Assembly (NCBI RefSeq): GCF_052118625.1
Contig: NZ_JBQKGW010000011.1
Coordinates: 26,944 to 90,943, forward strand
Direction of reading: 5' to 3'
Source: Porcincola sp945869225
Lineage (GTDB): Bacteria; Bacillota; Clostridia; Lachnospirales; Lachnospiraceae
DNA: 64,000 bases
Part shown: positions 18,639 through 27,749 of the stretch, in pieces
Numbering within the stretch: the stretch's first letter is position 1
How the letters are laid out: every line of letters starts with the position of its first letter
Notes under the pieces: generated by a model
The model's database searches: none
Told to the model about the DNA's origin: nothing
The model's input: the letters and a program-made list of their open reading frames with translations, nothing else
Position numbers and translations under genes: made by a program

Positions 18639-19217
18639 GTGGAGATGGATGAGGAGAAGAAGGCCATCCGGGCGAAGATCCGCAGGCTTCGCGCGCAGAT
18701 GACCCGGGAAGAGATCGGGCAGCGGAGTCTGGAGATCTGGAAGAGGGTCCTGGAGAGCGGTGTGTACAGAAGCTGCAGTGCTGTATACATTTACATGAGC
18801 CTTCCCGGAGAGGTAGAAACCAGGACACTGATCCAGCGGGCCTGGGAAGATGGAAAAAAGGTCGCAGTACCGAAGACCGACCTGGAAAAAAGACAGCTCC
18901 GCTTTTACGAAATCCGGAGTTTCGGACAGGTAAGGCCCGGTGTGATGGGAATCCTGGAGCCTTCGGAAGTAGAAGGGGCCAGGAGCGTACCGGATCCGGA
19001 TGACGCCACTCTCATGATCGTACCTGGGGTTGCCTTTGACAGACAGCGCCACCGGATCGGATACGGCGGCGGATTCTACGACCGGTACCTGGAGCTTCAC
19101 CCGCTTCTTCAGACGGCGGCGGCGGCCTTCGACTTCCAGATCCTGGACAGGGTGCCGGCTGGAGAACATGATAAAAAACCGGACTGCATCTATACGCCCT
19201 CGGAAGTGATCCGGTAA
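18639..19217 (+). CDS. 5-formyltetrahydrofolate cyclo-ligase
   Basis: The 192-residue protein converts 5-formyl-THF to 5,10-methenyl-THF with ATP. The basic N-terminal helix (KKAIRAKIRRLRAQM), the substrate segment YIYMSLPGEVET and the family signature GVAFDRQRHRIGYGGGFYDRYL are all visible, and length is normal. GTG 18639 is used; ATG 18645, two codons further, is equally possible. It lies 71 bp after the C-S lyase gene and may be cotranscribed. Confidence 0.95.
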   Translation: MEMDEEKKAIRAKIRRLRAQMTREEIGQRSLEIWKRVLESGVYRSCSAVYIYMSLPGEVETRTLIQRAWEDGKKVAVPKTDLEKRQLRFYEIRSFGQVRPGVMGILEPSEVEGARSVPDPDDATLMIVPGVAFDRQRHRIGYGGGFYDRYLELHPLLQTAAAAFDFQILDRVPAGEHDKKPDCIYTPSEVIR

Positions 19218-19278
19218 GGGCGGAGATCCAAGCACGAAGAACGCAAGAACGGCCGATCGAAGAAAGGAGAGAAGGAAG

Positions 19279-21015
19279 ATGACAGACAGAAAACGTGCAT
19301 GCCGCCTGATTGCGGAAGCCCTTTGTGCAGGACTGATGTTCTGGAGCTTCGGGATGGGACCGGCAGCAGGCATCCTGGCGCCTGCAGGGCTGACAGCCTG
19401 CGGTGCGGAAAGGGACACGCAGGCGGGCGCTGAGACGGAACTTGAGACGGACACGGAGACAGATCTTGAGACAGAAGCGGGGGAGGAGCCTGACCTGCGG
19501 TTCCATCCGACAATCCGAAGTCACTTCAGATATGCCAGCGGGCAGCAGAGCGGGGAGGAGCTTCTGGCCCAGATTACATACCCGGAGATTCATATTCCGC
19601 AGGAGGAGACACGTTTTTCTGCACTGAGCAGCGCACTTTCCAGGTATAACAGCGAAAAGGAGGCATCTTACCTTGAGGCGCTGAAGACACTGGCAGAGTC
19701 GGCAAAAGCAATTCACCAGAGCGGCAATATGGATATTTCCTGCTCACAGATATGTGAGACACGGATTGCAAGGGCAGATCATACAGCGTTCAGTATCGTC
19801 GAAAATGAATCAGATTATCAAGGAGGCGTTCACGGCTACTACGGGAAAGGCGGAGTAACCTATGACAGCGGGAGCGGACAGCTTCTGGCTTTCTCAGACG
19901 TTGTGCGGGACTGCGATGCGGCGGCAGCACGTGTTGTGCAGAAGCTCTCCCAGGAGTATCCGGCACTGAGCAGTCCGCCGGAGAAGGAAAAGCTGGCTTC
20001 TTCCATGAAGCAGAGGGATGCCGGACAGGATCAGCCGGGTCTGTTTCACTGGTATCTGACCTCGATTGGCGTGAATCTTGTTTTTCCACCCTACACGCTG
20101 GGAAGCTATGCAGAGGGGCAGCAGGAGATTCAGCTTTCCTTCGAGGAGGATCCGGGTCTGTTTCACCCAAGATACAGCCAGATCCCGGAGACATTCGTTG
20201 TTCCATTTGACCGGGATACGGGTATCTGGGCGGATGTCACAGGGGACGGGGCAGTTGACCGCATCGCAGTCGGCGGCGATATGGACGAGACAGGGGCGTA
20301 CAGGAATCTTACCGTCAGTGTGAACGATCAGGCGCTGACGCTTTCAGACTTTCCATATTACAGCACGGAGCTATACCTCATCAGGTCGAACGCCAGCTAT
20401 CAGATTTACGTATTCTGCAGGTCGGACAATGATTACCAGATTCTGAAGGTTTTCTCGATTGGAAATGGGGCACCGGTTGAGCTGACGCCGCCTCCTGCAG
20501 CCGAAGGGCGTCCGGATCCGTACAACCTCGGCGTGAGATTGATCGAAATGGATGACAGGAATGAGACGGCGGAGGTTGGTCAAAGCGGCAGCTATGAGCG
20601 CGCATACAGGGATGAGACGAATGCACTGACCGATCCGGGCAGCATGCTGCTATCGACCCGGATGGATGACATGAGCACCTACCAGGCCTACAAAGCCTAT
20701 ACAGCAGGAGCGGGATATCCGGTCAGCAGTGATCTATACTATCAGGCAGACGCGGATCGTATCCGGCTGACATTGAAACAGGCGGCCGAATTTGAGACCG
20801 TCTCGGAAAACGGAGAGCAGACAGGAGAGGTTTCCTACCCGGAGGGCACTGTGTTCACGATTCTGCGGACAGATGGCGCAGGGACGGTGGATTTGAAGCC
20901 TGAAGCAGAAGGGGATGAAATTGCGCGAGTGAGCGGCGACTTCTCAGACTGGCCGCAGCAGGTGAACGGATTTGAACTGGAGACACTTTTCGACGGAACA
21001 GTGTTTGCAGGGTGA
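19279..21015 (+). CDS. Lipoprotein with RsiV/DUF3298-type extracellular domain
   Basis: The 578-residue protein begins with a basic and hydrophobic leader and a lipobox-like LTAC (Cys41), so it is probably a membrane-anchored lipoprotein. A short acidic repeat of ETE/ETD units follows (residues about 50-70). Residues about 85-310 resemble the DUF4163/DUF3298 module found in RsiV and PdaC, with GGVHGYYGKGGVTYD and SIGVNLVFPPYTLGSYAEG. RsiV binds lysozyme, but no transmembrane anti-sigma segment or sigma factor gene is present here, so a signalling role is not supported. The C-terminal third is beta-rich and unassigned. It follows the cyclo-ligase gene by 61 bp with an AAGGAGAGAAGG site. Confidence 0.75.
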   Translation: MTDRKRACRLIAEALCAGLMFWSFGMGPAAGILAPAGLTACGAERDTQAGAETELETDTETDLETEAGEEPDLRFHPTIRSHFRYASGQQSGEELLAQITYPEIHIPQEETRFSALSSALSRYNSEKEASYLEALKTLAESAKAIHQSGNMDISCSQICETRIARADHTAFSIVENESDYQGGVHGYYGKGGVTYDSGSGQLLAFSDVVRDCDAAAARVVQKLSQEYPALSSPPEKEKLASSMKQRDAGQDQPGLFHWYLTSIGVNLVFPPYTLGSYAEGQQEIQLSFEEDPGLFHPRYSQIPETFVVPFDRDTGIWADVTGDGAVDRIAVGGDMDETGAYRNLTVSVNDQALTLSDFPYYSTELYLIRSNASYQIYVFCRSDNDYQILKVFSIGNGAPVELTPPPAAEGRPDPYNLGVRLIEMDDRNETAEVGQSGSYERAYRDETNALTDPGSMLLSTRMDDMSTYQAYKAYTAGAGYPVSSDLYYQADADRIRLTLKQAAEFETVSENGEQTGEVSYPEGTVFTILRTDGAGTVDLKPEAEGDEIARVSGDFSDWPQQVNGFELETLFDGTVFAG

Positions 21016-21087
21016 TTGTTTCACGAATCCGTTCTATAATACCGCCTGAGAGGACGTAATCTGTTTGTCTGAAGAGGAGGAGTGGCG

Positions 21088-22041
21088 ATGTCTGTGAAGT
21101 CTGGCAAGCTCGTGATCATCGGAGCAGGAAAGGTTGGGAATGCGGTTCTGGATTCGGTTCTGAGGATGAGCATCATCGATGAGATCGTGGTGATCAACCG
21201 GAACCGGGACAAGGCACTGGGGGCAGTGCTGGATGCCAGCCATACGACCGCATTCGAGTACAGCACCAATACAAGCATCCGGGTCGGCGATTATCCGGAC
21301 TGTGCGGATGCGCAGATCATCGTGGTGACAGCGGGGCCAAGTATCGTCAAGGGTGAATACGACAGGAGCATTCTGCTGAAACGGAACATCGAGGTGATGA
21401 ATGGGGTCATGGCGAACATTACCCGGTACACGCGGGAAGCCATCCTGATCATTATATCGAATCCGCTCGATATTCTGACGTATTACTTCCAGAAGAAATA
21501 CAACTATCCGGTGGACCGGATCTTCGGAACGGGGACACTTCTGGATACGGCCCGCTTCAACAAGATGCTGGGAGATCTGTGCAGCGTCGATGCCAAGAAT
21601 GTGACCGGGTTCGTTCTGGGCGAGCACGGGGAGACGTCATTCATTCCGTGGAACACGGTCAACATCGTGGGAGTGCCTTTTCAGGAGATCGAGGAGAAGT
21701 TCCATCCGGCTGTTCCCATCGACAAGGAGAAGCTTCTGAACGAAACAAAGATGATCGGTCCGGAGATTGTTCAGCTGAAGGGCTATACCAGTGCCGGGGT
21801 GTCCCTGGCAGCCTGCCGTCTGATCGGGGCAATCGTCCGAAATGAGCATTGCGTCGTCCCTGTCTCGACCGTTCTGCGCGGGCAGTACGGCATCGATGAT
21901 ATTGCGATGAGCATGCCTTGTATCATCGGGAGCGATGGAATCCTCCGCGTGATTGAGCTGACGCTTGATGAGGAAGGAAAGAGGGATCTGGAAACCTGCC
22001 ATGCGCACCTGAGGGAGCTTCTGAAATCGGTCGGGGCGTGA
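21088..22041 (+). CDS. Lactate/malate dehydrogenase-fold 2-hydroxyacid dehydrogenase
   Basis: The 317-residue protein is a member of the LDH/MDH superfamily: NAD-binding GAGKVG (residues 12-17), SNPLDILTYYF, GTGTLLDTARF with the substrate-binding Arg, and the catalytic His180 in LGEHGETSF. The loop that decides substrate reads TAGPSIVKGEYDRS, so the position of Gln in lactate or Arg in malate dehydrogenases is not conserved. A branched or bulky 2-oxoacid, as in L-2-hydroxyisocaproate dehydrogenase, is a reasonable alternative. ATG 21088 is chosen over GTG 21082 for its GAGGAGG spacing. A TATAAT at 21035-21040 may be the -10. Confidence 0.88.
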   Translation: MSVKSGKLVIIGAGKVGNAVLDSVLRMSIIDEIVVINRNRDKALGAVLDASHTTAFEYSTNTSIRVGDYPDCADAQIIVVTAGPSIVKGEYDRSILLKRNIEVMNGVMANITRYTREAILIIISNPLDILTYYFQKKYNYPVDRIFGTGTLLDTARFNKMLGDLCSVDAKNVTGFVLGEHGETSFIPWNTVNIVGVPFQEIEEKFHPAVPIDKEKLLNETKMIGPEIVQLKGYTSAGVSLAACRLIGAIVRNEHCVVPVSTVLRGQYGIDDIAMSMPCIIGSDGILRVIELTLDEEGKRDLETCHAHLRELLKSVGA

Positions 22042-22098
22042 GAAGGATTTTTGACACGGTCATCATATTGAAGAGCGTAATAGAAAAAAGACCTGTTT

Positions 22099-24144
22099 AT
22101 GGATAAAGAGAAACAGTCAATACAAACAAGACATCAGGACAGGTGCACCATGCAATACCCGACGAGGTGGAGCATGGTGCTTCATTTCCTGCGGGGATCA
22201 AAGCGATGGTTTGCAGCCGCGATTGTCAGCGCCTGCGTAGTGTCTCTGCTTGATCTGGCAAACCCGAAGATTATCGGTTTTACAGTGGACTCCGTGATCG
22301 ATACGGGAAGCGCCTCCGTTCCATCCTGGCTGTCCGCCTTTGTGAAGGCGGCCGGCGGAATTGATGGGATCAGAAGCCATCTGTGGCTGATTGCGGTTCT
22401 GGTGGCAGGCGTCGCCGCGGTGCGGGCGGTATTCCGCTATTTCTTTGAGTATTTTAACACGAAGGGGGCGGAAAAACTGGTCAAGACGATGCGGGATGAT
22501 CTGTTCGGACACATTCTGCACCTGCCCTATGCCTGGCACAGCGAGAATGCGACCGGCGATATTATTCAGCGCTGCACGAGCGATGTTGACACAGTCAAAA
22601 CCTTTCTGTCAGACCAGCTGTCGGCGCTGCTGCGCACCCTGATTCTGATGGGGCTGTCGCTGTTTTTCATGTTCCGGATTCATGTCAGGCTTGCTGCGGC
22701 GGCAGCCGTCTTCATCCCGGTGATTGTTCTCTACAGCCTGTTCTTTCACAGCCGGATCGGTGCGGCTTTTGAGAAGGCCGACGAGGAGGAGGGAAAGCTG
22801 TCCACGATTGCGCAGGAGAACCTGACAGGCGTCCGCGTGGTGAGAGCATTCGGACGGGAGCTCTATGAGCGCCGCCGCTTCGAGGAACAGAATCGGATCT
22901 ACACCGGATACTGGGTTCATCTGATGAAGGTGCTGTCCATGTTCTGGACGAGCGGGGACCTGGTTTCCTACCTTCAGACGCTGGTCATTCTGGTCTACGG
23001 GTCGTACCTGGCTGCGTCAGGCCGCATCACGGCAGGGGAGCTGATCGCGTTCATCTCTTACAATGAGCTGCTGAACTGGCCGATCCGTGCCCTTGGCCGA
23101 ACCATCGCCGAGCTGTCCAAGACGGGCATATCAATCGATAGACTTCGATATATTATGAATGCCGAAGTGGAGCAGGATGCGCCGGGGGCTGACTGCCCGC
23201 CGATGAACCGCGACATTGTGTTTGAACATGTGAGCTATGCATATGACAACGGGCAGGGAGAGGTGCTGCGGGATGTATCGTTCCGGATCAGGGGCGGAAG
23301 TGTTTTCGGAATCCTTGGTGGAACCGGCAGCGGGAAGTCGACACTGATGCATCTTCTGGACAGGCTTTATGACCTGCCGGAGGGAGACGGGAGGATCCTG
23401 ATCGGGGATACAGATATCTCGAACATTCAGACAGCCTATCTCAGACAGCATGTCGGGATGGTTCTGCAGGAGCCCTATCTGTTCTCAAGGACTCTGTCAG
23501 AGAACATCGCCATCACACAGAAGCGTGTGGTGCTGGACGAGGTGCGCCGGGCGGCGCGGACCGCGAGTCTGGACGACACGATTGAGCATTTCACGAAAGG
23601 ATACGACACGTACGTCGGCGAGCGGGGGGTGACACTCTCCGGCGGACAGAAGCAGCGCACGGCGATTGCGCAGATGCTGATCCGGCAGCCGGAGATCATG
23701 ATCTTTGATGACTCTCTGTCCGCCGTCGACGCCGAGACGGACGCGAAGATCCGGGAGGCGCTGAAAAAGCGGACGGCCGGCAGCACGGTGATCCTGATCT
23801 CCCACAGAATCAGCACACTGATGCATGCGGACAGCATCCTTGTCCTGGATAAGGGAAGAGTGGCCGCGCAGGGAACGCATGGTGAGCTACTGGAAATGAA
23901 CCCGATCTACAGGAGAATCTATCAGCTTCAGATGCAGGGCGCCGAGGAGATGCAGGAAAATGGCCCTGAGGAACGGCAGCCGGAAGGACAGCAGTCCGGC
24001 AACCGGCAGGATCCGCAGGAGAATGACCCTGAGGAATGTCAGCCGGAAGGACAGCAGTCCGGCAGCCGGCAGGATCCGCAGGGGCGGGAGACAGTTAGTG
24101 GAAAGGCGCGGACGGAAAAGAATGGAGAGGAGGCGCGCAGATGA
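22099..24144 (+). CDS. Heterodimeric ABC exporter, degenerate subunit
   Basis: The 681-residue protein has a six-helix membrane domain (about residues 30-340) and an ATPase domain with Walker A GGTGSGKST near 409, signature LSGGQKQR near 513 and Walker B IMIFDDSLSAVD near 533, where Asp replaces the catalytic Glu. It is therefore the degenerate half of a pair with the next gene, with which it overlaps by an ATGA. A hydrophilic tail of about 80 residues contains two 21-residue repeats coded by a 63-bp tandem duplication. ATG 22099 has a weak ribosome site; ATG 22150 is an alternative start. Confidence 0.92.
   Translation: MDKEKQSIQTRHQDRCTMQYPTRWSMVLHFLRGSKRWFAAAIVSACVVSLLDLANPKIIGFTVDSVIDTGSASVPSWLSAFVKAAGGIDGIRSHLWLIAVLVAGVAAVRAVFRYFFEYFNTKGAEKLVKTMRDDLFGHILHLPYAWHSENATGDIIQRCTSDVDTVKTFLSDQLSALLRTLILMGLSLFFMFRIHVRLAAAAAVFIPVIVLYSLFFHSRIGAAFEKADEEEGKLSTIAQENLTGVRVVRAFGRELYERRRFEEQNRIYTGYWVHLMKVLSMFWTSGDLVSYLQTLVILVYGSYLAASGRITAGELIAFISYNELLNWPIRALGRTIAELSKTGISIDRLRYIMNAEVEQDAPGADCPPMNRDIVFEHVSYAYDNGQGEVLRDVSFRIRGGSVFGILGGTGSGKSTLMHLLDRLYDLPEGDGRILIGDTDISNIQTAYLRQHVGMVLQEPYLFSRTLSENIAITQKRVVLDEVRRAARTASLDDTIEHFTKGYDTYVGERGVTLSGGQKQRTAIAQMLIRQPEIMIFDDSLSAVDAETDAKIREALKKRTAGSTVILISHRISTLMHADSILVLDKGRVAAQGTHGELLEMNPIYRRIYQLQMQGAEEMQENGPEERQPEGQQSGNRQDPQENDPEECQPEGQQSGSRQDPQGRETVSGKARTEKNGEEARR
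23953..24078 (+). repeat. 63-bp tandem duplication inside the exporter gene
   Basis: Two adjacent in-frame units of 63 bp (23953-24015 and 24016-24078) code for 21-residue repeats containing PEGQQSG and RQDPQ. They differ at only a few bases. The repeat extends the hydrophilic C-terminal tail of the ABC protein and leaves the reading frame intact. Confidence 0.9.
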
Positions 24145-25958
24145 AGGAAGACAACAGGGTTCGCTATCCGCTCTTCGGATTTTTGAAAATCCGTCCCTAT
24201 GTGCGGGCATACAGACGCACGATCCTGACTATGGTGCTGTGCGGCGCCTTCGTCTCGATGATCGATGCCGTCTACCCGCTGTTTAATCGGTATGCGCTGG
24301 ATCATTTTGTAGCGGGAAAGACGACGGACACGATGCTGCAGTTTGTTCTGCTCTATGTCCTGGTCCTGATGGTTCAGGTGGTCACGAACTTCACCAGCAC
24401 CTATTTCAGCGGGAAGGTGGAAATGTCTGTGGACAAGGATCTGCGCGATGCTTCATTTAAGCACCTGCAGGAGCTGTCCTTCTCTTACTTCAACCAGAAC
24501 AATGTCGGGTATATCCACGCGCGCGTGATGAGCGATACGGGCAAGATCGGGGAAATGACGGCCTGGAGGCTGATGGACCTGGTGTGGAATGGGTCCTACC
24601 TGATCTTTATGATGATCCTGATGCTCGTCATCAACCGGCGGCTGTTTCTCTGGCTGCTGATTCTGGTTCCGATTGATTTCTTTCTGATCTGGCTCTTCCA
24701 GAAGAAACTGATTGTTCTGAACCGGAAGATCCGGGAGCTGAATTCGCGCATCACCGGGAACTTCAACGAGGGGATTACAGGGGCGCGGAGCATCAAGACG
24801 CTCGTGGTTGAGAAGCGGATGCAGGAGGATTTCGAGCAGGATTCCGAGGAGATGCGCCGCGTGTCTGTCGGAGCCGGACATTTCAGTGCGATGTTCATAT
24901 CACTCGTGACGCTGATGGGATCGACAGCGCTGGCGCTGGTTCTCTGGAAGGGCGGCCAGATCACGATGGATGGAGTCATCCGGATCGGGACGCTGTCTGT
25001 CTTCATGAGCTATGCGCTCTCGATGATCGAACCGATTCAGCAGATCGTTGTCACCATCAGCCACCTGATCGGAATTCAGGTCAACATCGAGCGGTTCTCC
25101 AGGCTGATGGAGGAAAAGCCGGATGTAGCGGACAGTCCGGAGGTTCTTGCAAGGTACGGCGGCATCTTTCATCCGAAAAAGGAAAACTGGGAGCCGCTTC
25201 ATGGGGATATCGAGTTTGACCATGTGGACTTCCGGTACCCGGATGGGGAGGAGTATGTTCTGAAAGACTTCTGTCTAAAGGTGCCGCAGGGGACGAATGT
25301 CGCCATCGTCGGTGAGACAGGGGCGGGCAAGTCGACACTGGTCAATCTCGTCTGCCGGTTCTACGAGCCGACGCGTGGAAGGGTGCTGATTGACGGGCGA
25401 GACGCCAGGGAGCGCTCGCTTCTGTGGCTGCACAGCAGCATCGGATACGTGCTGCAGACGCCGCATCTGTTTTCCGGCACGGTCCGTGACAATCTCCGGT
25501 ACGGGAATCCGGATGCGGGGGATGATGAAATCTGGAAAGCGTTGAAGCTGGTGTCGGCGGACGATGTCGTCCGCAAGATGGAAAAGGGCCTCGACTCGGA
25601 GGTCGGAGAAGGCGGCGACCTCCTTTCGACAGGAGAAAAACAGCTGCTTTCATTTGCGAGGGCGCTGCTGGCAGATCCGAAGATTCTTGTGCTGGATGAG
25701 GCAACCTCCTCGATTGATCTTATGACCGAACATAAGATTCAGGATGCGATCAGAACGGTCATCGCCGGGCGCACAAGCTTTGTTGTGGCACACCGGCTGT
25801 CCACGATTGTCGGGGCGGATGTGATCCTTGCTGTAAAAGACGGGAAGATTGTGGAGCAGGGGACGCACCACGAGCTGATGCACAGGCACGGCTACTACTA
25901 CGAGCTGTACACCCGGCAGTACGCCGATATGGCGGCAGACCTTGCGGCAGGGGGCTGA
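24141..25958 (+). CDS. Heterodimeric ABC exporter, catalytically competent subunit
   Basis: The 605-residue protein has six helices (about residues 20-320) and an ATPase domain with Walker A GETGAGKST near 391, Walker B ILVLDEATSSID near 515 with the catalytic Glu, and the switch His in AHRLST. The signature is changed to LSTGEKQL, which is common in one half of such pairs. Its start overlaps the stop of the partner gene. It is the second complete heterodimeric exporter in the window and is not closely similar by eye to the pair at 12789-16605. No regulator lies beside it. Confidence 0.93.
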   Translation: MKEDNRVRYPLFGFLKIRPYVRAYRRTILTMVLCGAFVSMIDAVYPLFNRYALDHFVAGKTTDTMLQFVLLYVLVLMVQVVTNFTSTYFSGKVEMSVDKDLRDASFKHLQELSFSYFNQNNVGYIHARVMSDTGKIGEMTAWRLMDLVWNGSYLIFMMILMLVINRRLFLWLLILVPIDFFLIWLFQKKLIVLNRKIRELNSRITGNFNEGITGARSIKTLVVEKRMQEDFEQDSEEMRRVSVGAGHFSAMFISLVTLMGSTALALVLWKGGQITMDGVIRIGTLSVFMSYALSMIEPIQQIVVTISHLIGIQVNIERFSRLMEEKPDVADSPEVLARYGGIFHPKKENWEPLHGDIEFDHVDFRYPDGEEYVLKDFCLKVPQGTNVAIVGETGAGKSTLVNLVCRFYEPTRGRVLIDGRDARERSLLWLHSSIGYVLQTPHLFSGTVRDNLRYGNPDAGDDEIWKALKLVSADDVVRKMEKGLDSEVGEGGDLLSTGEKQLLSFARALLADPKILVLDEATSSIDLMTEHKIQDAIRTVIAGRTSFVVAHRLSTIVGADVILAVKDGKIVEQGTHHELMHRHGYYYELYTRQYADMAADLAAGG

Positions 25959-26007
25959 GCGCCTCTCCATGAGCCCGGCCGTCCGCATCCGCCAGAAGAC
26001 TCAGTTT

Positions 26008-26394
26008 TCATCTCTTCGTCCGGGCGGCCATGTACTCGCCGTCCGGGACGATCTCGATCCAGTATCCGTCCGGGTCCTCCAGGAAGTAGATGCCCATCGC
26101 GGTGTTCTCAAAGCAGATCCAGCCATTCTTCTTGTGAAAAGCATGCGCCTTTTCGAAGTTGTCGGCGGTCAGGGCAAGGTGGTATTCCTGCTCGCCCAGG
26201 TCGTACGGCTTTGTGCGGTCTTTCATATAGGTCAGTTCCAGCCGGAATCCGGTTCTGCCATCGCCGAGATAGACGATTGTGAAGTCCGGCTGGTCATTTC
26301 TGGAAATCTCCTCAAGCCCGAGGGCGTCATGGTAAAACTTCAGACTCTCTTCCAGGTTTTTCACGTTAAAGTTGAAATGATTAAAAGTAAACAT
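26008..26394 (-). CDS. VOC superfamily (glyoxalase-like) protein
   Basis: The 128-residue protein is a two-module VOC fold: NHFNFNVKNLEESLKFYHDALGL at the start and GIYFLEDPDGYWIEIVP near the end, with metal-ligand candidates His6, a central Glu in RLELTY, His72 in EYHLAL and the final Glu. It resembles lactoylglutathione lyase-type enzymes, but the substrate is open since Clostridia usually lack glutathione. The gene starts inside the last codons of the upstream metallo-hydrolase gene, with the AAAGGAG site within that gene, so the two are coupled. Confidence 0.88.
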   Translation of the reverse strand: MFTFNHFNFNVKNLEESLKFYHDALGLEEISRNDQPDFTIVYLGDGRTGFRLELTYMKDRTKPYDLGEQEYHLALTADNFEKAHAFHKKNGWICFENTAMGIYFLEDPDGYWIEIVPDGEYMAARTKR

Positions 26395-27124
26395 TTCGTA
26401 CTCCTTTCATAATGGGATCATTGGCGAAAGCATGCTTTGCGGATGCAATGTCAGCATTCTCGTGCATCGGGTAGATGGCGTCAGTGCTGCAGTACCGGAG
26501 AAAATCCCGGATACCATACCCCGGCTCCTTCAGTCTCAGGTCATAGGGGATCATGGCGGCAGAAAAATGCATGCCTTCAATCCGCGAGAGCTCATCGTGA
26601 TAGAAATGAGCCAGACGCTGGTCATCCGCGTCGCCGTCCCACCACCAGTTGTTCAGGTCGCCTGCATGGTAGAGACTGCCTTCCGGCGTCCGGACCACGA
26701 AGGCGACACCGAGATCGTTGGAAGCCAGCGTATAGACTGAAAGCAGCGTGGACGGTGCAGCAGAACCCTGGCTCGGACCGGGAGCATTCTGAAGGATGGA
26801 TGCCTGGCTGGCTTCAGATGACGCGGAAGCATCGGATACGAGTGACTGGTGCGGACGGAGAAAGAAGAGTCTGCGGCTGTCCTTCAGGCCCGGGAAGCGT
26901 TCATCAATCAGAGGCTTCATGTCCCAGGAGAGGAGATAGGCATCTGCGCCCAGACCGAAGATGTCCGGATTGTAGTGATCGCCGTGTGAATGGCTGACGA
27001 ACACATAAAAAGGCTTTCTCTGGTCTGTGCGCGCGGGAAGCGTTCCTTTCCACCAGTCAAACAGAAAGTCCGCCTGCGCCGTTTCAACGAAAAAACCGCT
27101 GTGAAAAATATGTGTAACCTGCAT
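26381..27124 (-). CDS. Metallo-beta-lactamase fold hydrolase
   Basis: The 247-residue protein carries the metal motif SHSHGDH near residue 47 and later His/Asp ligands in YHAGDLNNWW and MHENAD. This arrangement is that of UlaG-like or general MBL-fold hydrolases. A Ser/Ala/Gln-rich insertion lies in the middle (about residues 105-135). ATG 27124 is chosen for its GAGGTG site and because MQVTHIFHSGFFVE is the typical N-terminus. Its 3' end overlaps the VOC gene by 14 bp. Confidence 0.87.
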   Translation of the reverse strand: MQVTHIFHSGFFVETAQADFLFDWWKGTLPARTDQRKPFYVFVSHSHGDHYNPDIFGLGADAYLLSWDMKPLIDERFPGLKDSRRLFFLRPHQSLVSDASASSEASQASILQNAPGPSQGSAAPSTLLSVYTLASNDLGVAFVVRTPEGSLYHAGDLNNWWWDGDADDQRLAHFYHDELSRIEGMHFSAAMIPYDLRLKEPGYGIRDFLRYCSTDAIYPMHENADIASAKHAFANDPIMKGVRNVYF

Positions 27125-27232
27125 GAATCGACACCTCACGAAATCCTTTCGCAGTCGGAAAGATTCCCAACCGTCCATTTCCATGATTGTAGGGCATGCG
27201 GGGGGCTTTTGTCCATGGGACGGGGCGGCATT

Positions 27233-27262
27233 TTGGCAGCGTCCGGAGTTTCATGGTATACT
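27233..27262 (+). promoter_or_regulatory. Promoter of the SseB-like and phosphoesterase genes
   Basis: TTGGCA at 27233-27238 and TATACT at 27257-27262 are 18 bp apart, each one mismatch from consensus. The site lies 55 bp before ATG 27317 and in the gap divergent from the metallo-hydrolase gene. Confidence 0.7.
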
Positions 27263-27316
27263 GAGTCAAAACAAGAGACAGAAGAAAATACCGCAGAATA
27301 CAGAATGGGAGAGCGT

Positions 27317-27718
27317 ATGACGGATCAGGGACTTGAGGGAAACGAAAAAATCGAGGAGCACATCGGAATGCTCCAGAGAGAGCCGTCCCCGGAAATGCTG
27401 GCGGTGACGCTGTCCACAATCCGCCGGAGAATGAAGCAGGGCGGACAATTTGTCGTGGCTGTGTCGCCGGAGAAGACGCAGAAGCTGGAGCTGCGCATTC
27501 TGGAGCATGAGGGAAAGCGGTGGCTGGAGGCCTATACCAGCTTTGAGGAGGAGATGAAAGGCGCTCAGCCGGTGATGTCAACCTTTCTGTCTGACATTGG
27601 ACAGGTGCTGAGGATGGCGCTTCAGAGCGATGAGGTGGAGGGGCTGGCTTTGAATCCGTACCACCGCGCCATCCTGCTCGACAAGCATCTCATCCGGCTG
27701 ATCCTGGGAGAAACATGA
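27317..27718 (+). CDS. SseB-like N-terminal domain protein
   Basis: The 133-residue protein matches the SseB N-terminal fold by pattern: an amphipathic start, FVVAVSP, LELRILEHEGKRWLEAYTSFEEEMKG, and the end motif GLALNPYHRAILLDKHLIRLIL. The family is widespread and its function is unclear; SseB in E. coli was linked to sulphurtransferase activity. ATG 27317 is used, with GGGAGAG just upstream; ATG 27305 is a possible alternative. It lies 31 bp upstream of a metallophosphoesterase gene. Confidence 0.75.
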   Translation: MTDQGLEGNEKIEEHIGMLQREPSPEMLAVTLSTIRRRMKQGGQFVVAVSPEKTQKLELRILEHEGKRWLEAYTSFEEEMKGAQPVMSTFLSDIGQVLRMALQSDEVEGLALNPYHRAILLDKHLIRLILGET

Positions 27719-27749
27719 GAAAGCAGCCGTCAGGGGCTGGGAGGTATCA

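Noticed and set aside
19279..21015. RsiV-type anti-sigma factor
   Set aside because: The DUF3298 pattern is there, but there is no transmembrane anti-sigma part and no sigma factor gene beside it.
22052..22090. TTGACA-type promoter before the second ABC exporter
   Set aside because: TTGACA is present at about 22052, but no -10 lies at workable spacing.
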